From Trachythela sp. YZ-2020 (lineage: Eukaryota > Cnidaria > Anthozoa > Malacalcyonacea > Clavulariidae), in assembly GCA_016169945.1 (NCBI GenBank), contig JADLSH010000373.1:868001-932000 (forward strand): a stretch of 64,000 bases of DNA. Direction: 5' to 3'. Shown here one piece after another: positions 35,270 through 48,077 of this stretch. Made by a program: the position numbers and the translations under genes. The notes under the pieces are model-generated. The model ran no database searches. It saw only the letters and a program-made list of their open reading frames with translations, and was not told the DNA's origin. Every line of letters starts with the position of its first letter. The stretch's first letter is position 1.

Positions 35270-36139
35270 CTAGAAATGTACAAAATAATACTTATTATAT
35301 AGTGCTTACAGATATAATTACAGCATGAAAATCATGCAACCTGTAGAATGTTAAATTAGTACTCTCATCAGAGAGGTGTTATGCTCGTGCATTACGACTG
35401 ACAAAGTGTCTTTCTCTTTTAGGTTTCATTTTTAATGATATTTAGCTTGTTTTGCCTCTGTTGATTAAAACAATTTATTGCTTTAGCGGGAATTTACCGA
35501 GTTTTCATCCAATTATACAACATGGCTTTAGAATGTTATTTCGAGATTATCTTATTGTAAATACTTTCTTAAGACAATTTAGCCAACGTTTGCTTTGGTA
35601 TTCACTCTTTGTGATTTAAGTTCTTACCGACCAATGAAATAAAATTCTCCTGACACTTGGAGGCGGGGGTACTGACCAATTATATTTGTCAATAATGACT
35701 ATGCAAAGCAAAGCACAATATGAAGTAAGAGGAGGTATCGTCAGTATACCGTGATGCATTGCGATTTTAGTACATATTATCAATTCGCCCGAGCGGCTCG
35801 CTCATTTTTCGGTTGGCCGTCGCAGTGCAAACATAAACACAGAAGCGAACAGCAGTCGCATTATGGTGAAATTTCTTATCGTATAAATGCATTTTTTCCT
35901 TACGTAAAAGTCCAGAAAATATGATATTAAATACATTTCGGGTATTGTTCTCAAGGTAAGGCAGTTAAATTTTTACTGGTAATATTGGATTCTATTTTCA
36001 ATTGCAATTAATAATTATTTGTCTCATAAAACATGACAGACAAAATTTCCCATCTGGCATCTGACATGTCACATTATTTTAATACATTGACACATTAGGG
36101 CCATTTATACGGGAGAAAATAAGTCGCGCCTTACATAAG
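35270..36139. other. Intronic DNA, nothing recognised
   Basis: Start of the 12-kb RNF213-like intron. AT-rich, with no coding exon or repeat border that I can support. Confidence 0.5.
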
Positions 36140-38210
36140 ACGCGAACACACTCGGGTTGGATATTATTATGCCAGAACGATCTGTCAGAGTTCACGTGTC
36201 TGATCGTCCATGGATGACTAATGAACTAAAACGGCTTATTAATCAAATACAAAAGGCGTTTTCACGAGGAAATGTTTGCTTATTTAGGCGCTTAAGAAAT
36301 AAAGTAAACCGCGAAAGGAAACGATGCCGCAAGATTTATTACCAAACTAAAGTACGTGACCTAAAAGAAACTAAACCGCATAAATGGTGGCACGAAATTA
36401 AACAGCTATGCGGCTCTTTGGAAAACCATCGACCTGATTTTCGGTCAAGATTGAATATAAATTTAAATTGCAACGACTACGAACTAGCAAATAAGATCAA
36501 CGAAGAATTTATCAGTGTTATGGCAGACTACGAACCGCTAACAAATTATGTGTATGTTTTGGATGATGACGATGATGAGGCAATACAAGTCGCCATGATG
36601 TCGGTTGCGAAAACGTTACGTGAAATAAGCGTCGCAAAAGCCAATGGCCCCGACGGATTACCTAACTGGCTACTTAAGACATATGCCGAAATCTTAGCAC
36701 CTGCTATTACTGACATCATCAACTGCTCATTTCAAACCTGTAAAGTCCCACAAGCATGGAAGATGGCTGACGTACCTCCCATCCCCAAACAATCAAAGAT
36801 CACAGACTTCAACAAAGATTTAAGGCCAATCTCGCTGACATCAACCCTATCAAAAGTGGCTGAAGAATTCATCATCGATAGAGGACTGAGACTGACATTG
36901 CTTGAATCATTGGACCCATCACAATTTGGATCATGCACAACATTTGCTCTTATCTCAATGTTACATAAATGGTTAACCGAAACCGATGGAACTGGCTCAG
37001 CAATAAGAGTGGCTTCACTCGATTACAGGAAAGCCTTCGATTTAGTCGATCACAATTTGCTAATCGCAAAGCTACTCAGTTATGGAATAAGACCCACAGT
37101 CATAAATTGGATTACGGACTTCTTGCGAAATCGATCACAACGAGTAAAGATATCAACTGAGGGTGTATCCGAATTCTTACAAGTCCCAGCGGGGGTTCCG
37201 CAAGAAACCAGGATTGGACCATGGCTATTCTTAACCATGATTAACGATCTAGGCATCAAAGGACCACCATCTAATAGTATATGGAAGTTCGCAGACGACA
37301 CGACAATTTCTGAAGTCATCCCAAGAAATACGGAAAGCAATGAAACTTTGGACTGGTCCAATGAAAACAAATTTCAATTAAATCCTATAAAGTGCAAAGA
37401 ACTCCGAATAGACTTTACTAGGAGACCTATAACTGATGATCGTGTGGTTTTAAATGGTCAATGCTTTGAACTTGTTAAATCTGTAAAACTACTGGGTATG
37501 ACAATCACTGAGGACCTAAAGTGGAACAGGCATATTGAGAACACTGTATTAAAGGCATCAAAACGACTGTACCTATTAAGGCAGTTAAAACGTGCAGATG
37601 TAGATGATTCTTCCCTGATTCAATTTTACTGTGCATGCATTAGGTCTATCTTAGAATACGGCTGCCAAGTTTTTCACTCAAGCCTTCCTGACTATTTGTC
37701 AGTGGATATTGAACGAGTTCAAAGACGAGCCTTGCGGATTATTTATCCGCAATTAAGTTCGGAAGACGCATCGAAAAAAGCAAAATTGGCATCACTGAAG
37801 GACAGAAGAGAAAAATTATCACAAAAACTATTTACCTCCATCGAAACTAATAAGGAACATAAACTTTATCACTTACTACCGAAGGAGAATTTGCCAACGC
37901 ATAATTTTAGAGAGCTACGAAGATAAAATCTTCCTGTTACCAATACGAACAGATTAAATAACTCTTTTATCTTAAACTATGCGAGACAAGCTAAATTTTA
38001 AATAGAAAATATTTTATCCTTGATATTAGTCTTAGTCATTATCTTAAAGTGGCATCTAGTTAAGCAGCACATACATAAAATTAGTGTTATTTATTGTAGA
38101 ACATATAGTAGTTATTTAAATATTCTTTAATATTAATTAAATACGATTGTAAATATAGTAATTACTCTACATAATACGTAATTAGTTCTAAAAAGATTGT
38201 AAATTCAATT
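36140..38210 (+). mobile_element. 5'-truncated Jockey/CR1-like LINE
   Basis: Homology starts abruptly at about 36140, within the region between endonuclease and RT, and continues through a complete RT open frame and a roughly 280-bp 3' UTR to about 38210, where TTTATTTATTTA-like DNA follows. The endonuclease and ORF1 are missing, the normal result of incomplete target-primed reverse transcription. Inserted opposite to the RNF213-like gene, in its largest intron after the 20-kb one. Confidence 0.85.
36157..37926 (+). CDS. LINE reverse transcriptase, partial ORF2 (589 residues)
   Basis: Open over 589 residues. RT motifs are NGPDGLPNWLL (163-173), LRPISLTSTLSKVAEEFI (222-239), SLDYRKAFDLVDH with the first catalytic Asp at 289, GVPQETRIGPWLFL (346-359) and the FADD box with Asp380 and Asp381. 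A CRT C-terminal part follows (LLGMTITEDLKW, ILEYGCQVFHSSLP, RVQRRALRIIYP). The usual GVPQG has become GVPQE, which may impair the enzyme. An open frame of this length suggests a recent insertion. It polymerised its own RNA at the cut site; with no endonuclease this copy cannot move by itself. Confidence 0.88.
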   Translation: MDIIMPERSVRVHVSDRPWMTNELKRLINQIQKAFSRGNVCLFRRLRNKVNRERKRCRKIYYQTKVRDLKETKPHKWWHEIKQLCGSLENHRPDFRSRLNINLNCNDYELANKINEEFISVMADYEPLTNYVYVLDDDDDEAIQVAMMSVAKTLREISVAKANGPDGLPNWLLKTYAEILAPAITDIINCSFQTCKVPQAWKMADVPPIPKQSKITDFNKDLRPISLTSTLSKVAEEFIIDRGLRLTLLESLDPSQFGSCTTFALISMLHKWLTETDGTGSAIRVASLDYRKAFDLVDHNLLIAKLLSYGIRPTVINWITDFLRNRSQRVKISTEGVSEFLQVPAGVPQETRIGPWLFLTMINDLGIKGPPSNSIWKFADDTTISEVIPRNTESNETLDWSNENKFQLNPIKCKELRIDFTRRPITDDRVVLNGQCFELVKSVKLLGMTITEDLKWNRHIENTVLKASKRLYLLRQLKRADVDDSSLIQFYCACIRSILEYGCQVFHSSLPDYLSVDIERVQRRALRIIYPQLSSEDASKKAKLASLKDRREKLSQKLFTSIETNKEHKLYHLLPKENLPTHNFRELRR

Positions 38211-41105
38211 GTAATTCAGTTTTATGAATGCGAAAATTGATTTATTAAACAATTTATTTATTTATTTAAATGGTCAAATTCTAGTAAGTCGCGACTTGTT
38301 GTATAAATATGTTGGTGTATGTCATGTTCTGTTTCAGCAATTTCTAATTGCTTTTACAATCATCAGACAAACGATATCTTCTGTGTTTGGACTGGTTAAA
38401 TGTCAGTAAATAAGAGAATAAGGCATATAATAAAGTCACAGATAAAATATTATTTTATACGCCAAGGTTAAAATACAACTGTACTAAGTATGTTAATATT
38501 TTTACTTTTTGTTTTTACTTTTAGAAAGAAATATCTTAGAAATGTGTTACATCACTCTGTCTCTCTTGCATGGGTTTGTACTAATGGCAAACTGACAACT
38601 GGCTACTGCAATCTCAATATTGTAACTAGATGCTTAAAGTTCATCCATTGCTGTCACAAAACCTTTGACTGGCGAAATGAGACCGACTCATAAATTCAGA
38701 CCGACCTCTCACCCGCTCCCCCAATTCTAAATCGAAAAGTCAATTGAAAAATTACGTGTGCTGCTCCAATAAGTTGAATGGCAACACAATTCAATAAGAA
38801 AAATATGTACACACATACTAATGACCACCTTGTATAAGAAAAAGTTTTTATATCTAATTACACTAGTTGGAAATTGAGTAGAAACTTGTTCTCTGACTTT
38901 CAGTTACATTGAGTACTGCGCATGAGAGTTCATATCATACCGCCTTTAGTTTTTAGAAATCACGTACATAGTGCTGTCAGTGCTAAAACTCGTAAGTGCT
39001 AAAATTATTAGGGACAGGATTCACAGACTTGAGTGGTGTCGCTGGTATCATAATGAAAATTTTGAGTGGAAGCTGATCATAACAGTTTATCTTTCATATG
39101 TTCGTTGGTGTGAATTAATGAATTATTTAAATTTAATCAATATAGTCATATATTTATCAAGCGTCCGCGCTTTGTTAGTTTTGATTAATTATCTATTACC
39201 TATTCTTATAATACAATAGAATGCAATAACTTGCGCATACTCAGCCGCACAATTCAACTTGCGTAAGTTACGTTTCATATTTTTACTGAACTCATGTACA
39301 CAGGGGCAGATCCAGCAGAATAGGACGACTGATGCAGTAGGACACCCATTCGCAGGGGGGTCCGGGGGAATCCTCCTCTGGGAAATTTTCAAAGTAGTTT
39401 GTTTTAGCATTTACAGTGCTTCTGTAAATATTCAACATACGCACGCCACATACATCTCGCGTATCTCGCAAGTAGTAAAGGGAAGGGGGGTTCTGAGACA
39501 GGTAGTGCAGGTGGTGCACCAAGCACCACCCATGACGTCACAGGGATCGTATTTCATACTAATAATTATGTTTATTTGACGGATCCTAGCAACCAGCGGG
39601 TAAGAATAATCACATGCATATGAGTTCTTTTTTTAAGACACGACGTCTAGGGATTTTTCTAATCCCAGAGGTCCCGTTTCAAGAATACATGTGATATGCG
39701 TTCAGTCTCAGCGGAATACAAGTATTTTAGAGTTCAAAAGAAGGAAAAAGGGGGTTTAACGAATACGAAAATGTATACATTTTTGGAGCAAAACATGAGA
39801 ACGAGGCTTATTTAATTAGGGATCGCGCCGCTTGACTGGATGCATAAATTAATTATGAAGGAATGGAATTCCATCTCAGGAAATGAAATCTCACTTCAAT
39901 AGAACAAAAAATTAAACCTTAAACTACAATCCAATAGCTATTAAGTATCTTATATTGTGTTACATATGGTGGTCAACTTCAAAATGTATTCACCCTTTTG
40001 AGAGCGGCAAATAATGTCTTGGCTTGGATAATTGTCTTTCCTTTTAGACTTGGCCACCATATGCTGCACTGTCACACTTAATGAATGCACCTATATATTA
40101 TATACATACGATAATAACAGGTTACTATTTAATTATTTATCTATTGCGTTGTGGTATTTATGTAAGATCTCATTTTCGCAAAAGATCTCTACATCTATTT
40201 GCCTGAGATTTGCACTAACTTGAAAGAGTTATTTACAAATTATCATTGTTGTACTTAGTCAACTCAAGGCGTTTGAATAAGGGAGTCAACAACTCTACTT
40301 AAATCAAATCAATTGCTTCAATTGAGCATGGCACTCTGAGTCAACGACTGGACTTGTTACAACACTGAGGATTGTAACAGGTGCATAAAGCAGGTAAGTG
40401 ATAAAGCAGGCAAGTTTGTGAACCTGGGTCAGCTCTATCTCCATGTAAATAATCCTATATTATTTCCTATTAAAATTGGGTTCAAAGCTATTTATACAAA
40501 AAGTTAAGGATTGTTATGAAATGGCTCTATTTTGTATACTACATAGTATGTTAATAGTATCATAATCGTCCAAACGTGGTGCAGCAAATGAGACTCAGTC
40601 CATGAAGTTGACCAGAACATGTCATATAATGACCTAGAATATGTAATATAAAAGTTAGAACATGGAGAAAATAATTCACTGCATGTCACTGTATTTTAAC
40701 TTGGAACCAAACACAGCTGAAATCTCACTTTTCCTGACTCAGAAAGCAGGTCGAGGAAGGTCTGGCCTGCCTGGCCATATTTCCCAAGGCGAAGAAAAAA
40801 CTGAAACTTGCTCAGTTAAGATGAATCATGAATGATTATTTCACCTACTCTGGCCATTGAACAGTGCCTAATCTGAAATTTATGGTCGTTTTGGAAATGT
40901 ATATACAAAGTAATATCTAATAAGACAGTGGAGTTAATCTTACGAATTTGTTGTTTATTTTTGTGGCGCTATATGAATACGGAATGTAAGACCATCCAAA
41001 GCCTTTAGCCTTTTGACTTGAAGCCCATTTTAGGATGCCCGATGCCCTAATCATGTGGCATCTTCCCGCCACATGGCGCCATTACCGACAGAACATAGCC
41101 AAAAA
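38211..41105. other. Intronic DNA, possible hAT remnant at 39301
   Basis: No exon recognised. CAGGGGCAGATCC at 39301, followed by a GGGGGGTCCGGGGGAATCC stretch near 39355, is typical of a hAT-type transposon end. I could not find the matching right end or a target duplication, so it is probably truncated. Confidence 0.4.
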
Positions 41106-41109
41106 CACC

Positions 41110-41820
41110 AGATATATAAACAGCAATATCTCGTTTATTTCAGGAGTTAATTTTGGGTTTTTGGTATTAGTAAAAAGGAAAACGTTCCCTGATTTCAGTG
41201 ATGTGATTTTCATTGAGTTTTCTCTTGAATTATCCATTTAATCTCCTACATGTTTACATGCCATTTTCGAGGCTTGCGTACAGACCCAACACAAGAGTAA
41301 ATATAATGCGGCGTGATTGGGATACCTAAAGCGTGATACACCAACTAAACAAGCCAAAAATCGTTGAAATACATTCACATATAAAACAGTTGTAAAAAAT
41401 AAATTCGAAAATTCGAAGTTTTGGGGGCGAAAAATCTCAATATAAATCAACAATATTTTAGAATATAGCAAAGATACCCAATTTTCAAATCGGTTTTAGG
41501 AGTTAATTTGTGTTTTAAAGGACCAATAGAAAGAATACCTCTTCCTGAATTCGATTCTGTGACTTTTTTCTACTTTTGAGATTGATAAATATTATTATCT
41601 CCTGCATATATGAAAGCCACTTTTGTGGCGTGCCACTGACCCGAAACAAGGGTAAATGCAATGCGTGATTGCATAGCTGAAACGTGATGCAGAAAGTACC
41701 TAAGTCAAAATTCGTGAAATAAGATGCACAAATAAAACAAATATAAAAACATACCTTCGAAAATACCAGATTTTCTGAGAGAAAATTCTCAATTAAATCC
41801 GCAATTTTTCACCACACATC
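41110..41820. repeat. Diverged tandem duplication, about 360-bp unit
   Basis: Two similar segments, about 41110-41465 and 41466-41820, share the order AGGAGTTAATTT, CCTGAATT/CCTGATTT, ATCTCCT, ACAAG.GTAAAT, GCGTGATTG and AAACGTGAT/AAAGCGTGAT, then ATTCG...TCTCAAT. They differ by many substitutions and small indels. An old duplication with no coding sense. Confidence 0.6.
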
Positions 41821-41927
41821 ACCGGAAAATCTCGAATGTGAATATTAATGAGACGCAATGCATTGTGGAAAACTGTTCTCAATTTGATAAATGTTTCATC
41901 TTAAAAGCACCTAATAAACCATCGCAA

Positions 41928-42000
41928 AAATGAAAATTTCGCTGTAGCAAAATGAAAATTTCGCTGTAGCAAAATTAATTTTCGCTGTAGCAAAATTAAT
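41928..42000. repeat. Four-copy tandem repeat
   Basis: The phrase TTTCGCTGTAGCAAAAT recurs four times at intervals of about 20 bases (two copies with GAAAA, two with TAATT). Short array in non-coding DNA. Confidence 0.8.
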
Positions 42001-42084
42001 TGTCGCCATCTGTGCATGGTCGCCATTTGTGGTTGCCGTGGTAACACTTTTTCCTATTCTAAGTGCAGTTATGAGTAGGAACAG

Positions 42085-42345
42085 GATAAAACGCGGATAC
42101 GGACGGACGGACGGATGGCTTCTGTTGTCATGAAACGCTATTTATAAGTCGTATCCGCGTTTTATCCTTTTTGGACAAAAATGGATAAAACGCGGATATG
42201 GTATAAAAAACGCTTCTCGTGCCTTTAAAAGCCATGTCGTCCGCGTTTTATCCTTTTTGACAAAAAATAGATAAAATGCGGATATGGTATAAAAAACGCT
42301 TCTCGTGCCTTTAAAAGTCATATCCGCGTTTTATCCATTTTTTGT
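42085..42345. repeat. Alternating inverted repeats with ATCCGCGTTTTATCC arms
   Basis: The arm ATCCGCGTTTTATCC and its inverse GGATAAAACGCGGAT alternate about six times, with TTTTTGGACAAAAAT-like loops and an AAAAAACGCTTCTCGTGCC spacer that occurs twice. A (GGAC)n run lies at the left. Each pair can form a stable 15-bp hairpin. Its origin is unknown; no reading frame is involved. Confidence 0.85.
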
Positions 42346-45300
42346 CAACCCGTAATCTCTTTGTTCGTCGGTTGGGACCGAACGATTTGACAGTTTTCGC
42401 ACCCGCTTAGTGAGATATTAACGAACATGCTGAATGTAAGGATGCAATGGGTCGTGACCCTTTCACGAAATTATTAGCTAAACCTATAAGGCATGTAAAG
42501 CATTTGCAGGACTAGCCGAGTTTCGCAAGCGGCTGTAAGACGTTTCGCTTCATTTCCCACAGGCCCCATATATATATCCTTGCGGCGGCCAGGCGTAACG
42601 TCTAGCCTGGTTCAACTCATAGATGCTTTAAATTTAGGCTTTACATCGGTTTAGCTTTCATGAATTAGGCCTTTACGTGGTGGTGTAGACATGCACGTGG
42701 CAGTTAAACCTGGTTGTGGCCAGAATCAAAGAAGACTAACTAAGACAGGATATTAGGTCGAATTAATTGACTTTGGTCGGGGCCGATTTTCAATTGTACT
42801 TTATTAGTTATTCCAATGCTAATTGATGTATTGGTTGAGGCCAATGTCTATGTGGAATACAGAAATTCCCCCACCGTTTTGAACTACTTTTTATTGAGTA
42901 CAGTTTCGAACTACTTTAACACATTGATTCTATACTGTCACAGTATTGATTTTACCTATTACTATTCTCTACTTATGACTCGGTAGCTGCCGAGAAGTTA
43001 ATTTTTGCTTATAGAGTATAGTTGTGCTTTACAAAAACTCGGTAGGGGCAAGAGGTTACTGTTTCGTGTATAGTTTATATGGCTTACAGCTTACAAATGT
43101 ATCTTATGAAAGGTCCATCATACCGATTTGTTTTCTACTCTATAATGTTTCACCCAGACAAGTTTGTAAAAAAGAATGCTTTGCCCAACCATTGTTGGAA
43201 CTAGGTGCGGGCGTCTAATGCCTTCTATGCCCTTAAGGGCTGCCTAGAACCGACAATGGAGTGGGCGACCCATAGTGCCCTGGAGATTACACGGTTTGAA
43301 AGAGGGCTCGCATTTCCCATAACTCTCTGCCTAAAAGCCAATGGAGTACAGTTAGAATAGATTACTATTTTCAATATTTTTTCCACAAAATGACTTAAAT
43401 AATTGAAAGCTTAATACTTTTAACTGTAGAATTTCCAATCCCCAAAACATATATTGTAGGTATGTTATTATACATCCATAAACTTCATTTTTTTTCTAGA
43501 ATTCAATCTTAGACAATTGGTAAAACCTTTTGAAATGTTCATAAAACTTAACTGTTTTTCGGCTGATACGCTTTCCATATACTTCGCCTTTAGTCTTAAA
43601 TGACATTGTTGAAATAGACTAATTCGTCTCTGTTTTCAAATTATTGATAAATATAAAATCGGCCGGTAATCTAAGAACCTAAACCTATACACTACATGAA
43701 ATAGAAAGCAGTGTATAAACAACATTTTTCAAATCGACAAAGACATAAACAATCACACAAATTTCCTTGTCATTGGCCTAATGCTCCTTGCCGTGACTTA
43801 ACTATTTCTTCTTGCATGATATTTGACTATTTCTTCTTAATAACATTTTAAAATAAAAGCGAAAAAGTGCTTCATTGCCATTTTCTATAAACTATATATA
43901 AACTGACAATCCAGCATACTTTTGAGATCAGTGGGAGGTCCACTCATGAAACAAAGTTACGTGCCCGCGATAAATGATGAACTTTTCACTCAGCTAGGTC
44001 TCTTCCTGGGTGTAAATCACTGACCTATAATATATCTGGACTGAGTGGTCGAGGTCAAAAAGTGTGCGCACCGATGCTGACGTCATATAGGTTTTCGCGT
44101 CGATGAATATTAGCTCGAAAATTACCGCATACCGACATTTTCCTATTGTTGTTTGTGATTGTGGATGAATTTTGTTTTTGAAAAGACATGTAGTTTTTAA
44201 TTTTCGTCAATTCTGTGTAAATAGCCGAGCGGAATTAGTACCCCGCCACGGACGTTGTGATTACGCGCTCCAAATTTAAAGACTATCGAACAAGGACAAA
44301 TAAACGCTTTTCTTGATAGAAATGATCTTTCATGTAAATATTTCGAATTTGGTCGGGGACGAAGTGTTCCCAATGGTCAATGTCAGGCCCATAGACTCAG
44401 ATTTATTGATGTAAATAGTGTCAGTCTAATAGTAAGAACTGTCCAATGGGATTTTGACCCCTTGGTCCAGGTTCATCAATTCTCTGGAGTCGTTTGGGTT
44501 GACCAGAGTACGAGTATAATACAATATGTTATTTACTGGCTAGGAGGCTCAAAAGCGGCCGAGGCAACAGGTCATCTTTTTGTCGATGTAAAATAAAATT
44601 TACATAAAATTCCAGCGTTGCATACCATTGTTTGAGATTAGTGCAGACGTTGTGTAATCAAATAATGTTGCTATAAACTTCACAAGACACGGGTACGAAA
44701 AGTGACAAGAAACTGAAAGAAAACACATTTAGTATTATTCAAGATTGTGGTAGTTTTCAAGTGTTTCTGCTCCGTTTGCTGTTCAAGTGTTGTTGTTGAA
44801 ATTGTTTTTATTGCTGCATCTTGTTTTCAACCAGCTGATAAACCCGTTCGTGTTTGGCTATTCACCGATTAAGAAAGACAACTGTGCTTGCATTGTCTTT
44901 TCTCGAAATCGCTCCAAAATTTACAAACTTTACATGATAAAAAGACAAACTCATTCAATTTTTGTTTAGATGTAATGTATACGAGGGACTCATGGTTAAA
45001 AATTGCTCGGTTTCAACAGAGCTTCAACCATATTTTTTCGAAAATATTCTGTTGTTATTTTGAAATTTTGACAATTAAAACGCCGCTTTGATGCCAAAAC
45101 ATGTTTATACATACGTTTATCTTTAAACTTTTGAAAGCCAAAACACGGTGAATTTTCAAAAAATATGTCTAATTTTGCCTACTATCTAACTTAAAGTTTT
45201 AGTTCAAATGATGCTTTGAGATTGTCTAGGGAATAATAAAAGTCGTTCCTGTGAAGCTTAATATAATCCAAGCCATAGCTATTTATTCTATAGAGTATAG

Positions 45301-45365
45301 GACGTTTTTGGCTAGGATTCCACACTAGTGACTGACGAAAAAAGATATATGTAATTTAAGAATTC
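42346..45365. other. Intronic DNA, nothing coding recognised
   Basis: Three kilobases without a supportable exon or transposon border. CCGAGCGGAATTAGTACCC at 44225 is shared with 30791 and marks a dispersed repeat fragment. Confidence 0.45.
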
Positions 45366-45368
45366 ATA

Positions 45369-45450
45369 AGTTGGAAGAGCACGAAAAAGCGTAAGAGTTG
45401 GTCCATGTGCAGGCCGAGACCAACTCTAGCGCTTGAGTGCTCTCCCAACT
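45369..45450. repeat. Hairpin with GTTGG...AGCGC arms
   Basis: Left arm AGTTGGAAGAGCAC...AGCG...AGAGTTGGTC (45369-45403) and right arm, its inverse (45418-45450), pair over about 30 bases around a 14-base loop. It could be a small fold-back transposon; no target duplication found. Confidence 0.8.
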
Positions 45451-46784
45451 TCTCAAGAGTCAAGTGCTCAATAACTATATTGAGCACTACAAATCATGAA
45501 AAAATTATTTTATAATATAAAGTTTTATCAAAATATAAGTTTTTTCTTCCTGATGAAATTTCAATTTCTCCTAACGCAATCATTTTTTAAAAACACTTCT
45601 GATTGGTCGTTTAAAAGTCGGCCGATCGCTAGTTTACCAACGGCATCGCGCTCGGGGCTTCAAAGGCATAAAACAACCGAAATTGTATTAATATTTTGAT
45701 GATTGACTTTGCTAAAAAAGGGAACATGCAGCTAAGGGTATTTATTTCGAATATTAATTTATTTTTACCGTTTTGTATAATATATAATTTAGTTTTGCAA
45801 TATACAAAGACGAATCTAAGCACCGTCTATACTTTTCTTGTTTGAAGAATGAAATGTTCATCTGTTTTGCACTGGTGTTACATATTCCGTAAACTGTACT
45901 ACATAACGTATCCAGAATCCAGTTCACGGGTTTTGCCGTTTTGGAAGTGTGTTTTCTCCAACTATTCTACCGAAATTTTCGGTAAACACGGCCGAAAACC
46001 TTTTCGACTTTACACTCATTAGGTTCAGATTACCACTATGTCTATATAGGCTTTAGGTTTTGTTACGTTCAGCGGTTAAGGATTTTAGTTTGTTTTCTAA
46101 GGTATTCTCGCTTTTGTATAACTCCATTTACATTATCTGTCTTGAATGCAATAAGTTCAGATTTTCCGTTTTTATAGTTTTATAGTTATTGTGTCGTTGA
46201 TTTGTAAAAAAAATCTCACTATTAAATACTTTGCCTTTGGATGAGAATATAAAAACAGAATGCACTAAAAGTCTCAATTTTAAACTAATTTCACCGCCAA
46301 GTGTAGAATTCACTGACAATTGAATTCATCGAGTAATATTCGAAAAGCCTCTTCGTGTGTTTTTTATATTTTAGCTATGACCCCTAAACTTTCGTATACA
46401 TGACTTTTTTATAATTTCTCTAATGAGACTGTTCATCTTCGATATCACCTAATATTCATGATTTATCGATCGATTTATCACATGTTTGGAGTCGAAGGAC
46501 TGCTGTTGACGATTAAATAGCTTCCACGTGGTCGCCATTATTGCTACAAATATTTTGTCGGTATTCTTCGCAACCTTTCCTTTTACGAAATTCAGTAAGG
46601 CATGCGTAAAAGAGGAATTTACATAATTTACAATTGTTATCTTTTTCTTTCCATGCTTTTTTAGAGTGACCATAAACAACAAGTACTCCTTGTAGCGAAG
46701 GAAGCGTGTGAAAAACCAATTTAAGTATGCACTGTCGCCTTGACATTTCGCCTTATTGCACAATACTGGATGTACAATTGAATA

Positions 46785-47376
46785 CAGGGTGTATCAAAAA
46801 AATGGTAATCCAACTTTAGCATGCCATTGTGCGTTAATTACTCGGTGCATGAACGTAATTTTTTCATAATCATAAAGATCAGCCTTTTAGCTGTTGGATG
46901 ACACGTTTTTCATCCAATATGGAGGGAAAATGAACAAATACGAGCCCGATAACAATTGTTTGTCGAAATTGCATATTTTCACCGTTGAGAATTGGGTCTA
47001 AAACTATTGAAAATAGGACTTTAGGACTTAAGTTGATGAATTTCACTTCAATAAAATACCTGCGTATGCATAATTATTATAAACATCTTGTAAACCAGCT
47101 CTAAACTCATTGTTAAAATGACACATTCGTGATTAATTGCTTTTCCTTTTGTTATGCACTGCTTTAATTAGGCACAGAGCTGAAAATATGCAATTTCGAC
47201 AAACAATTTTTATCGGGCTCGTATTTGCTCATTTTCCCTCCATATTGGATGAAAAACGTGTCATCCAACAGCTAAAAGCCTGATCTTTATGATTATGAAA
47301 AAATTACGTTCATGCACCGAGCAATTAACGCACAATGGCATGCTAAAGTTGGATTACCTTTTTTTGATACACCCTG
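46785..47376. mobile_element. MITE with about 200-bp inverted repeats (family A/B/C, copy C)
   Basis: The best preserved copy of the family: 592 bp, CAGGGTGTATCAAAAAAA at the left and the exact inverse at the right, TA on both sides (46783-46784 and 47377-47378). The two arms of about 200 bases are nearly identical, leaving about 180 bp of unique middle. TA duplication and CAGGGTG ends suggest Tc1/mariner mobilisation. RNA of this locus would fold into a long hairpin. Confidence 0.9.
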
Positions 47377-47587
47377 TATAGTACACCATTAAACCGATCA
47401 TGCGCATAACGGACTGTGCAGTATGTAATTTTAAAGTAGTGCAATTCTACCATTACGGAGAATACTTAATAATTTAAAAGTTATTTAGGTTTTCCCAAAT
47501 TGGAAACCTTATATATACGATACCAAACGATATTTTTTTATGAAAAAGTGCGAATTGGCTTTTATTTGTCATTTTTAATGTACTTAC

Positions 47588-47789
47588 GAAACTCGATGTG
47601 TATGAACTTCTTGTTTTCGTATCAGGCAGTAGCTTTCTCGTTGTGACACACAACTCCAGACAAGAAAAGCACTCCGTCTTTAAAAGATCTCCATATATCT
47701 CCACAGGACATAGCAACAAGAATGTCCGCTTTAGCAAACGATCCATTTCAAATATGGTTTTCAGACCTGGTAACATTTCGATAGCTTCC
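47588..47789 (-). CDS. RNF213: RNF213-like exon, stalk
   Basis: Acceptor ATACGCAG, donor GTAAGT. Encodes EAIEMLPGLKTIFEMDRLLK and RTFLLLCPVEIYGDLLK, then CFSCLELCVTTRKLL. A FE.D.LL.R.F block is familiar from RNF213. It begins with the third base of a codon, matching 48681, and ends in phase 0 for 35269, across an intron of 12.3 kb. Confidence 0.65.
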
Positions 47790-48077
47790 CTGCGTATAAC
47801 AAAAAATGAACGTTAAAAGTGATCGAGCACCTATAAAAATAAATATACCATAAAGCAACCTCAATACCAAGACCGGGAAGATAGCAAACGCATGCGAAAA
47901 AATGAAAGGTCGATAAGTTGGGCAAATTTTCAATTGTGATTCAACAATGCAGATCACAATAAGCCCTTTTGCGAGCTTTTACTTTCCAAAGAAATGTAAA
48001 CAAGGCAATGGGTCAAAACTTGACTTAATATGCTGGCAGAGGTATGCAATTTCTGAGTCCCTTCTTATTTTGGTTTG

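Noticed and set aside
39301..39530. Complete hAT element
   Set aside because: Only one end-like sequence is present. No inverse end or 8-bp duplication was found.
46513..46746. 77-residue minus-strand frame with several cysteines next to the long-TIR MITE
   Set aside because: Two overlapping frames look equally plausible, with no recognised family and no splice support. It is not needed by the phases of the RNF213-like gene.
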